The notes under the pieces were generated by a model that was given only the letters and a program-made list of their open reading frames with translations, did no database searches and had not been told where the DNA came from. DNA of 64,000 nt from Jeotgalibacillus malaysiensis (GTDB lineage Bacteria; Bacillota; Bacilli; Bacillales; Jeotgalibacillaceae), in contig CP009416.1 of assembly GCA_000818095.1 (NCBI GenBank), forward strand, positions 3,022,501-3,086,500, in the 5' to 3' direction. Below, in pieces: positions 57,306-64,000 of the stretch; within the stretch, counting starts at the first letter, position 1, and each line of letters begins with the position of its first letter. The position numbers were made by a program, and so were the translations under genes.

Positions 57306-57790
57306 GATTTCATTCTTTGTCTGAGCAGATAAATATTGTTGCTGAGTGATTCATTCATGCCGTAATGAGGTCCACGGATGACCTGTTCATTTTTCGCCTC
57401 TTCAATACTTCATGAAAGCTCCTTTGGCACTGCAATCCCTTTAATCTTCCATACTTTCTGTTCAATTTTCAGTACAAAAGCTTCGCCGTCCAGCAGCTTT
57501 TTAGTCAGCTGCTGAAATGAAACCCCGTTTTGGTAAAGCTGTATTTTACTGCTCATTATATGATCATCCGTCAGCCACTTCATCTCTCCGGACCACTCAA
57601 TAATCTCTTCAAGCCTGCCCTGTTCAACCAGCGATTCAATATAGACGATTAATGACTGACCGCCACCCTGCTGATCATAGACAGTCAGCATGACTAGATC
57701 CTCCGTATTCTCTAAGTGAAACTGCAGCTGCTCCTTGAACTCATTCAGATCCGCACACTGCAGAACATCATCTCTCCGGTGAAATGAACT
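57305..57790 (-). pseudogene. Remnant of gerAA, N-terminal part with in-frame stop
   Basis: Minus-strand translation gives an N-terminal GerAA domain (DLNEFKEQLQFHLEN, then LIVYIESLVEQGRLEEII and KIKGIAVPKELS). An in-frame TGA (57410-57412) follows, and the same frame then continues SIEEAKNEQVIRGPHYGMNE and NNIYLLRQRMKSP, which is the conserved GerAA RGP region. The GerAA membrane domain is missing and the sequence jumps into gerAB. The first ATG in frame (57691) lies well inside the domain, so the 5' end is damaged too. Confidence 0.82.
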
Positions 57791-57887
57791 TTCTTCTACA
57801 ACCCCACCCCCTTTATATCAATCCTGAACACTTCTGAAAGAATATATACATGACTGGCAGACATTTAATTTAGGGGTCACGAAAAAA

Positions 57888-57911
57888 CACCTGACGGCTG
57901 ATGGTCAGGTG
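57888..57911 (-). terminator. Intrinsic terminator
   Basis: Minus strand CACCTGAC/GTCAGGTG stem then TTTTTTCG, for the gene at 57950. Confidence 0.85.
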
Positions 57912-57949
57912 TTAGGCTACTATGTTCTGTAAATATGAAGTTCTGATCA

Positions 57950-58183
57950 TCATGCTGTTTCTATGATGAAACTTAATGTCGCTATCCCAATAAAAATCGC
58001 TGTAAAAAATGCATTCGCGTACCCTTCTTTTATCTTTCCCTTTTCAAAAAGCTGCAAAGTCGTCAGGATAAAGAGCGCTGGAAGCAAGTAAAAGATGCCG
58101 GGTATGGGGAATGGTCCGATGATGAAGCTTGCGATGAATAAACCTGCGAAGAGTGCGGCTAATATGTAGGATGGCGTTTTCAT
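57950..58183 (-). CDS. Small membrane protein, 77 aa, unknown
   Basis: Three hydrophobic helices (about 5-22, 27-45 and 55-75) with a KGKIKEGYANAFF loop between the second and third. No family recognised. TAGGAGGGACTTCG precedes the ATG and a terminator follows, so the gene is well delimited. It comes after the 58240 gene on the same strand, 56 bases apart. Confidence 0.72.
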   Translation of the reverse strand: MKTPSYILAALFAGLFIASFIIGPFPIPGIFYLLPALFILTTLQLFEKGKIKEGYANAFFTAIFIGIATLSFIIETA

Positions 58184-58239
58184 CGAAGTCCCTCCTAACT
58201 ATTAATGGTACCTGCATCAAACCCTTTATCATCACCCCC

Positions 58240-58758
58240 TTACTTCTCAGCAGCCTCCATCACAAGGTCCATCCACTGATCTCTCCTCGCCCAGTAGCTG
58301 AACTCCATTTCCATCGAAGCAAGCCACTTCATATCCCCGATCCCAAGGTTAAATAGCATTGGTGGTGAAGCCGGTGTGAATAACTGTACGCACCACGGTC
58401 TGACAAAATCGAATTCCACATTGAAATCATGCCACTTTGCAACATTCAGTCCATGTGTCCTCACAAAAGTCCTCAACTTTTTGATCAACAGATGGAGTGC
58501 CTCATTATGATCCCAGTTCGTCTCTTCAATCTCCTCTTCAGTCAGCGCAAACAGCTTCGTCCAGTACGCAAAACCCGCCTTCCCATGCCCTGACAGCAGA
58601 TTATCCTCTCCCCTGTCAAAATGCAGCGAGCCCTTCACATCGAAGTGTTCTTCAAGCTCAGCTGCTGAAAATACCTTCACATGCTCAAACCCTTCATCCG
58701 TAAGTAAAGATTTTGGTGCAGAAACAATGACGAGGCCAAGTACCATTTGATCGTTCAT
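58240..58758 (-). CDS. Hypothetical protein, 172 aa
   Basis: I do not recognise the family. It is soluble and acidic with many Trp and His residues (ETNWDHNEALHLLIKKLRTF, VAKWHDFNVEFDFVRPWCVQ, WLASMEMEFSYWARRDQWMD) and no signal or membrane segment. CAGGGAGTGAACTAA precedes the ATG. The even Trp/Phe distribution indicates a folded globular protein. Confidence 0.75.
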   Translation of the reverse strand: MNDQMVLGLVIVSAPKSLLTDEGFEHVKVFSAAELEEHFDVKGSLHFDRGEDNLLSGHGKAGFAYWTKLFALTEEEIEETNWDHNEALHLLIKKLRTFVRTHGLNVAKWHDFNVEFDFVRPWCVQLFTPASPPMLFNLGIGDMKWLASMEMEFSYWARRDQWMDLVMEAAEK

Positions 58759-58852
58759 TTAGTTCACTCCCTGGTGATTACTTTCCACATTTGATTGATT
58801 TAAGTTTAACATTTATATCCATGAAAGGGTCTTAAAAATCAAGTTCTTGTTA

Positions 58853-58915
58853 AAGCTGGCTGTTGATTTCCGCTCCAGGGGACGCTTTCGCTACAATCAA
58901 CAGCTGTGCAAAAAT
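58853..58915. repeat. Dispersed repeat family A, truncated copy 5
   Basis: CTGGCTGTTGATTTCCGCTC and GGACGCTTTCGC with CAATCAACAGCTG at the end: both terminal arms are present but the middle of the element is missing. The following 58916-59124 is very AT-rich and shows no gene. Confidence 0.6.
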
Positions 58916-59166
58916 AACGTTGGTCTTTAACATAGCTAAAATCAAAATAAACAGGTTAAGATGCTCCCAAATTTAATTACTTCTCGCGGAACCTCAATTA
59001 TAATTGTGCAATTTTAAATAAATAAATATCAATAAGGGTAAATCTATTTTTTATTGAATATTAATATTCAACTAATTTTTTTGTGCAATTATTTATAATT
59101 TTTAGTTGTTAAGCATAAATTCTTATGCTAAGTTTTAATCAGGTTAAAAATCGAGGAGGAATTAGA

Positions 59167-60486
59167 TTGAATTTTATTAAAGCACTGTCGCTGGCGATGG
59201 AGGAAGGTAATGTAAAAATAAATACGCTCGCTAAAAACTCGAAGATTTCAAGAAATACAATCAGTCATTATTTAAATGGGACTACACAACCGAATGAACA
59301 AAAACAACAGCAGTTAATCAACGGTCTTAGAAAATCTGTAAAACACAATGGTTTTATCATTTACAAGTATCTAGTTCCTTTAACAATGAAAGAATTCCAG
59401 AGGAAAGGTGTGGCTGATGAAGCATCGATACCTGGAGAGTTCATCAATATCCATTTTAAAAATCTGATTGAATCAATCGCCGCAAACCGCAACAGAGTTG
59501 ATACGCTTACTGTGTCCAGCAGTATAGGTAAGGGCACAGCAGCGAAAAGTGTCTGGGTGAATATTAAGGATAAGAGAACAGCAGGAAGCGGAATCTTAAA
59601 CGGCTTACAGATCGGAGCTTTTTTAAATAAATCAGGTGACACTACATACATTGGATTAATGAATCATGACAGTGAGATGAAGCTCTCAGATAATAAGTCG
59701 CTGAATCAAAAGTTCGCAGCAAGAATATTAGCGACCATTAAGGGAAATCCACAGAAAGACTTTTTTACTGATGACCCTGTGAATCTAGGTGATGTAAAAG
59801 GATCCTCTGCTGAAAAAATTCAGGAATCAGTGATGATCAGCCGTGCCATACCAACTTTTGAGCTTTCCGTTCCTATCTTGCTAGAAACAATTTATGCTTT
59901 GATAGATTTGTATTACGATCTTTTATATCAGGAATTCCTTCCTTATATAAAGCCGGATGAACCAAAAACACTTAAGCAGGGAGATCGTGACGGGGAGGAT
60001 TACTTACTGAGAAACAATTCTCTTTTTTATACTGCCACACCCCCTCTTTATGAACTAATGTATGCAAAAACGGTACACGAAGCATATAAAAAAGAAAGTG
60101 CAAAATTGTGGGTGCATCAAGTCGAGCGAACGGAACTATTAGCATCAACAACACCTGAATTAGGAAATAAGATTGTTAGAACATCAATTCAGGAATTAAA
60201 AGATTACGATATAGAATCCTACAGAGTTGTAGACGGAGAACCGCAAAAGGTCTTTATTAAGGTAGTCCCATTCGGCATCATCCCTGATAACGCTGTAACT
60301 TTTGAGCTGACAGACAGTGAAAAACAGATGGCATTTGAATTAAAAGAAAACTATATTGTTTATTTGGTAACGAAGGTTGGATTTACTTCCACACCTGCTC
60401 TTAGAATAATTCATCCTTATTCACGGAATAAAGAAAACGATTTAAATCCTCATACCCTGACGCACCAGTACAGAGTGTATTTATAG
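59167..60486 (+). CDS. HTH protein with MrcB N-terminal-like and DUF3883-like domains
   Basis: Residues 1-60 contain an XRE/Cro-like helix-turn-helix (INTLAKNSKISRNTISHYLN). Residues about 85-200 resemble the MrcB/DUF3578 N-terminal domain of restriction proteins (LTVSSSIGKGTAAKSVWVNI, GLQIGAFLNKSGDTTYIGLM). Residues about 320-425 follow the DUF3883 pattern (KLWVHQVERTELLAST, DYDIESYRVVDGEPQKVFIK, FELTDSEKQMAFELKENYIV), but the usual E-x-K of its PD-(D/E)xK-like core reads IKVV. TTG 59167 has a perfect GAGGAGG 7 bases upstream, better than the ATG at 59125. Preceded by AT-rich DNA and possibly acquired horizontally. Confidence 0.65.
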   Translation: MNFIKALSLAMEEGNVKINTLAKNSKISRNTISHYLNGTTQPNEQKQQQLINGLRKSVKHNGFIIYKYLVPLTMKEFQRKGVADEASIPGEFINIHFKNLIESIAANRNRVDTLTVSSSIGKGTAAKSVWVNIKDKRTAGSGILNGLQIGAFLNKSGDTTYIGLMNHDSEMKLSDNKSLNQKFAARILATIKGNPQKDFFTDDPVNLGDVKGSSAEKIQESVMISRAIPTFELSVPILLETIYALIDLYYDLLYQEFLPYIKPDEPKTLKQGDRDGEDYLLRNNSLFYTATPPLYELMYAKTVHEAYKKESAKLWVHQVERTELLASTTPELGNKIVRTSIQELKDYDIESYRVVDGEPQKVFIKVVPFGIIPDNAVTFELTDSEKQMAFELKENYIVYLVTKVGFTSTPALRIIHPYSRNKENDLNPHTLTHQYRVYL

Positions 60487-60524
60487 AAAAAAGCATGGAA
60501 GTTTTGGGCTTCCATGCTTTTTTC
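60486..60524. terminator. Bidirectional intrinsic terminator
   Basis: AAAAAAGCATGGAAG/CTTCCATGCTTTTTT perfect stem between convergent genes. Confidence 0.93.
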
Positions 60525-61036
60525 TATAATTGCACCTGCTCAAGATCCTTCCAGCCATAAACAGCTTCCTTCAGATCTCTTCCGCCAAAATTAATCTTCA
60601 CTGTATCAACCTTTTCTGCGCCAAGCACCTCATAAAATCGCTTGGAATCATTCTTCTCAAGCACGCAGACAATCATAGAAGTCAGCCCTTTACCTTTTAG
60701 TTCCTCAACTAAAGGTGCCATCAGCTTTTTACCAAGTCCTTGCCGCTGATAGGACTCGAGTATGTAGATCGCAAACAATTCCCCGTCATACCCTGAATAC
60801 TTATTGCTTCTTTCCTCTCCACCATTAGCAAACCCGACAATCTCACCCTGATCCTCAGCCACATACACTACCTGTCCTTCTCCAATAATCTTGCCCCACA
60901 TCTCTTCCCTGCGTTCATAAGACATGTGGTCCAGATAATCATCCGGCACCATCCCTCTATAAGTCGTCTTCCACGTATCCACCTGCACCTTCGCGATTCC
61001 TGCAGCGTCTTTGAGTGTTGCTTTTCTGATGTTCAT
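60524..61036 (-). CDS. GNAT-family N-acetyltransferase (RimI-like)
   Basis: 170 residues: MNIRKATLKDAAGIAKVQVD start, YVAEDQGEIVGFANGGEE (near residue 58), the acetyl-CoA loop LESYQRQGLGKKLMAPLVEE near 93 and NDSKRFYEVLGAEKVDTVKI at the end. WKTTYRGMVPDDYLDHMSYE is typical of a subfamily often named by this N-terminal motif. Cytosolic; substrate unknown. GGAGGTGCCCA precedes the ATG. Confidence 0.9.
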   Translation of the reverse strand: MNIRKATLKDAAGIAKVQVDTWKTTYRGMVPDDYLDHMSYERREEMWGKIIGEGQVVYVAEDQGEIVGFANGGEERSNKYSGYDGELFAIYILESYQRQGLGKKLMAPLVEELKGKGLTSMIVCVLEKNDSKRFYEVLGAEKVDTVKINFGGRDLKEAVYGWKDLEQVQL

Positions 61037-61117
61037 TGGGCACCTCCGTGATGGTATGAGTGTTGAAATAGTATACTTATATATTCTGGATTGTTTTTGG
61101 AAATCCTTTCAATCAAG

Positions 61118-63547
61118 TTAATTAGTTTTGGGTTTTGATGCTTTTTTCTCAAAATACTCCTCAAGCCTATATTGGCAAATCTGCTTTGTTAATTCATACA
61201 GTTCTTTCTGCAGCTCATCATCAGGCTCAGGTATATTAAACAAAAATTGATTATCCTCAAATTTCACAAGACCACCAGATGAACCGGACCATTTGGCAAG
61301 CGGCATGTCCTTAAGAAGTTTGGCAACCTTTTTCTCATCATATTCCCATAATGACTTACCCTTCTTGTCACTGAAATCAATCACTTTTCTATACTTTTTC
61401 TCAGTGAGGTAATGATGAAACGAATAAGCAATCTCTTCAGCTGTGACGGGTTTATACCAGCTTTCAGGACCCCGTTCAAGCATTGCAAGTAACACAACCA
61501 TTTTATAACTTTTAACCATCCCTGTTTTTTCTACTTCTATAAACCAATCTTTATATAGATCAGCTGCCTTCTCTTCATCATCTGTCAGCTTCCCGGCACT
61601 TTTAAGCAGGTATACGTAAGAGCCGAATGTTCTTTTCACGAAAATACTGGGGATTGAAGCCATTCTATGAAACTGTAAATAAGTCGGTCTCTCTCCCATT
61701 TCCAGCGTCAAGTCATCAAGCTCATTGATCAGCCTGTCTCTGACCTGAAGCCTGTTTTTACCCATTTCTTTTACCAGGTCTATAATGCTGGTTTCTAGCT
61801 CCACTTTACAGCCCTCAGGCATGTCAGGGATCACTGTCTTATGATCTCTTTCAAAGCTTGAAGGATCCTGATCAAATACCTTCAGTTTTACATCTGCATT
61901 CCGGTAGTTTCCAATCAGATCAATGACTGTACAGTGACTCTTCCCTTCAAATAAACGCAGCCCCCGACCAAGCTGTTGTGTAAAGATTGTAAGTGATTCG
62001 GTCGGTCTGACAAATAGAAGCGTATCAACAGGCGGAATATCAACACCTTCATTGAATAGATCTACTGTAAAAATTACATCCAACAGCCCTTCATGAAGCT
62101 CTTTAATTGCTTTCTGTCTTGAATAACCGCTTTTGGAATGCAGCGCTGTTACCTGCTTCCCCTGCTCTCTAAAATAGTCTGCAAGGAACTCCGCCTGTTT
62201 AATAGATGAACAAAATGCTATGGTTCTTGTCTGACGGTGTCTGTTCCAGGCAGCGTAAATTTTTTCCGCCATCCCTTTTCTAAGTTGAACCTGTTCCAGC
62301 TGTTCCTGATCATAGCCCGAACTGAGCCATCTTATCTTTGAGTAGTCTGTTTCATCATAAACTCCGTAATAGTGAAATGGAGCAAGCCACTGATGCTGAA
62401 TAGCCTTCCAAAAGTTCATATTATAAGCTTCATTCCCGTCACAAATGGCAAAAACATCTTTTCCATCGTTGCGGTCAGGAGTTGCCGTTATTCCCAGAAG
62501 AAAGCCAGGCTTAAAGTGATTAATAATTTTCTGATAAGAAACCGCTGCTGCGTGATGAAATTCATCCACTACGATTAAATCAAACGTTTCAGGGTGATAT
62601 TGATCCAGATAATGCTTTCTTGATAACGTGGCAACTGATGCAAAAATCACATCTTCATTCATCTGTTTTTCAGTACCTGTAAGCAGACCCGTTGTCCACT
62701 CTCCTGATACATGTTCAAAAGAAGCTTTCGCCTGTCTTAAAATTTCTTCACGATGCGCAATGAAAAGCACTCTTTTAAACTGACGCGCAAAAAAAGCCGC
62801 TAAATATGTTTTGCCAAGTCCGGTAGCCATCACAATCATCGCTTTATCGTATCCAAGATCCATTGTTTCAGTCAGTGCCTGCAGAGCCTGCTGCTGGGCT
62901 TCTCTCGGTGCAATCTCGCCGGCAACAGACGTTTCAAAAACCTCTTCCGGCACATCCTGGTCCTCCGGCTCTCCAAACATCACTGCCTCTTCCTCTGATT
63001 GAGTCCAGACTTTATGTACATCTTTAGTAGAATGGAAAGCATCAAATATCTGTTCATAGCGTTCTATTGTTTTAATATTGACCGGAACCGTACATTCATG
63101 CTGAAAAAGGTTCATAAACGACTCAGCTGAATGTTCGAATAACTGCTCCTGATCTGAGGCGGCAGACAGGCTCCATTCAATACCACCATCTAAAGCTGAT
63201 GCTGATAAGTTAGAAGAACCCACTACTACATGTCCGCCACTGGAAAATCTGAATAAATATGCTTTGGGATGAAAAGAACGCCCGTCATTCTGCCACAGTC
63301 GTACTTCAGCAGAAGGTAACTCAGCGATAAGCTTCTTTAAGGCTTTTGGCTGAGTAATACATAGATAATCACCAGTCAACAGCCTGATGTCCGCTCCTCT
63401 TTCAGCAGCTTTCTTTAAAGACGGCAGGATTCTTTTCACACCTGAATCCATTACAAACGCCGTTAAAAGATAGATTTCTTCAGCTCGTTCGATATGATGA
63501 ATCAACTCATTAATTAAATGCGAGGTAATAAGCTTTACGCTACTCAT
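61118..63547 (-). CDS. PLD-nuclease/SF2 DEAD-DEAH helicase fusion
   Basis: An 809-residue enzyme. Residues 1-170 are a phospholipase D-like domain with one HKD-type motif (SFHPKAYLF followed by GSSNLSASALDGGIEW). Residues about 215-590 are a superfamily 2 helicase: Walker A MATGLGKT (near 243), DExH as VVDEFHHAA (near 327), GITATPDRND, and motif VI QQLGRGLR (near 510). The remaining 220 residues form a C-terminal domain (RPTYLQFHRMASIPSIFVKR, DKKGKSLWEYDEKKVAKLL) common to PLD-helicases. Similar proteins occur in phage-defence islands. The start overlaps the 3' end of the MazG-like gene by 8 bases, so the two are coupled. Confidence 0.88.
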   Translation of the reverse strand: MSSVKLITSHLINELIHHIERAEEIYLLTAFVMDSGVKRILPSLKKAAERGADIRLLTGDYLCITQPKALKKLIAELPSAEVRLWQNDGRSFHPKAYLFRFSSGGHVVVGSSNLSASALDGGIEWSLSAASDQEQLFEHSAESFMNLFQHECTVPVNIKTIERYEQIFDAFHSTKDVHKVWTQSEEEAVMFGEPEDQDVPEEVFETSVAGEIAPREAQQQALQALTETMDLGYDKAMIVMATGLGKTYLAAFFARQFKRVLFIAHREEILRQAKASFEHVSGEWTTGLLTGTEKQMNEDVIFASVATLSRKHYLDQYHPETFDLIVVDEFHHAAAVSYQKIINHFKPGFLLGITATPDRNDGKDVFAICDGNEAYNMNFWKAIQHQWLAPFHYYGVYDETDYSKIRWLSSGYDQEQLEQVQLRKGMAEKIYAAWNRHRQTRTIAFCSSIKQAEFLADYFREQGKQVTALHSKSGYSRQKAIKELHEGLLDVIFTVDLFNEGVDIPPVDTLLFVRPTESLTIFTQQLGRGLRLFEGKSHCTVIDLIGNYRNADVKLKVFDQDPSSFERDHKTVIPDMPEGCKVELETSIIDLVKEMGKNRLQVRDRLINELDDLTLEMGERPTYLQFHRMASIPSIFVKRTFGSYVYLLKSAGKLTDDEEKAADLYKDWFIEVEKTGMVKSYKMVVLLAMLERGPESWYKPVTAEEIAYSFHHYLTEKKYRKVIDFSDKKGKSLWEYDEKKVAKLLKDMPLAKWSGSSGGLVKFEDNQFLFNIPEPDDELQKELYELTKQICQYRLEEYFEKKASKPKTN

Positions 63548-63866
63548 CGTCTACACTGACCAAATAGATCTTTTCATTAAAACCGCCCCGATCCCTCGCT
63601 TTCACCTCTCGCACTTCCTCAACTTCCTCAAGTGAAGCCCCATGCGTCTTAGCTGCAGCAGAGATCAGTTCTAAGAGATCTGCCAGTTCCTCGATTGCGT
63701 CTTCATCATTCTGGGTGGCGTGGTATTCTGCCAGTTCTTCCTTCATCTTTTTCTTCACTTCAATCACATACTCTTCATTACTCAGAATTCTCGTCTCCAT
63801 CGACTTCCCGCTTGCTGCAATAATATCCGGGATGAGGTCGCGTACGAGCTTGTTGTAGACTGGCAT
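63540..63866 (-). CDS. MazG-like/phosphoribosyl-ATP pyrophosphohydrolase-type NTPase
   Basis: A 108-residue all-alpha NTP pyrophosphatase: MPVYNKLVRDLIPDIIAASG, then KEELAEYHATQNDEDAIEELADLLELISAAAK, whose ExxE...ExxD pattern binds Mg2+ in the MazG/HisE superfamily. A short tail FNEKIYLVSVDDE follows. ATG 63866 follows GAGGGAGTGTCTC; the longer reading has no better site. It is followed, with overlap, by the PLD-helicase gene. It would hydrolyse a nucleoside triphosphate, substrate unknown. Confidence 0.85.
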   Translation of the reverse strand: MPVYNKLVRDLIPDIIAASGKSMETRILSNEEYVIEVKKKMKEELAEYHATQNDEDAIEELADLLELISAAAKTHGASLEEVEEVREVKARDRGGFNEKIYLVSVDDE

Positions 63867-63987
63867 ATGAGACACTCCCTCTATGTTTTCTTCTATTATA
63901 CCCCCTATAAAAGGAAGCTTCATCCAAAACTATATTTTTCATCTGAGGCGTTATATAATAGATTCATCAATAGAGGAGGTGAGAACA

Positions 63988-64000
63988 ATGGAGAAAGAAA
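63988..64000 (+). CDS. Start of a gene cut by the window edge
   Basis: AGAGGAGGTGAGAACAATGG carries an excellent ribosome site and an ATG at 63988; only Met-Glu-Lys-Glu is visible. It is divergent from the MazG-like gene. Confidence 0.6.

Noticed and set aside
1-64000. tRNA, rRNA, prophage or conjugative genes
   Set aside because: None of the hallmark sequences (CCA-ended cloverleaves, rRNA conserved blocks, integrase, terminase, relaxase) was seen on reading both strands; a tRNAscan or Infernal run would be needed to exclude small RNAs.

Overview
The window looks like a chromosomal segment of a low-to-mid-GC, endospore-lineage Bacillales. The arginine operon order carA-carB-argF, a Bacillus megaterium-type gas vesicle cluster, RsbR/sigma-B-style stress genes, a decayed gerA operon, an orphan sporulation-type kinase and strong AGGAGG ribosome sites all point there. 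Planococcaceae (Jeotgalibacillus-like) is my best guess, but that is inference. No tRNA, rRNA or CRISPR array was recognised.

Layout. 1-5.2 kb: carA-carB-argF. 5.2-10.2 kb: single genes (hypothetical, YflT-type stress protein with a sigma-B-type promoter, aldo/keto reductase, HAD phosphatase) between dispersed repeats. 10.2-19.0 kb: a sugar locus with a LacI regulator, ABC binding protein, two permeases, ThuA-like protein, two Gfo/Idh/MocA dehydrogenases and a TIM-barrel isomerase. It has cre/LacI-type operators and no ATPase of its own. 19.0-27 kb: an RsbR paralogue facing the gas vesicle operon gvpA-P-Q-B-O-F-G-L-S-K-J-T-U (minus strand), which lacks gvpN and has a sigma-B-like promoter. 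27-36 kb: a membrane-anchored GNAT protein, an operon of a HEPN-like/CBS protein with an AlaX-type tRNA editing protein, small membrane proteins, an esterase, a histidine kinase and a Ktr potassium channel subunit.

36-51.4 kb is an accessory-looking stretch. Three nearly identical 1.48-kb IS3-family elements sit in it. Each is inserted at the same AGT trinucleotide of a palindromic repeat whose arms carry GGGGACGGAGTT. Genes between them are an FMN reductase, Zn alcohol dehydrogenase, ZIP transporter, secreted endonuclease, short RsbR-like STAS protein, iron-sulfur cryptochrome/photolyase, SDR, DinB protein, tiny membrane paralogues and a possible UDG-fold protein. 51.4-58.8 kb: a MerR regulator with no normal start codon, a CNNM/CorC protein, a cation exchanger, CsbD with two unreported small membrane ORFs upstream, lipoproteins, and a gerA operon in which gerAA and gerAB are fused remnants while gerAC is intact. 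58.8-64 kb: an HTH protein with MrcB-like and DUF3883-like parts, a GNAT, and a two-gene MazG-like plus PLD-SF2-helicase operon that resembles a defence module.

Common threads are general stress control (four candidate sigma-B promoters and two RsbR-like STAS proteins) and an unusual load of palindromic or degenerate repeats in intergenic DNA (four families). Family and domain names come from reading motifs; no database search was possible.
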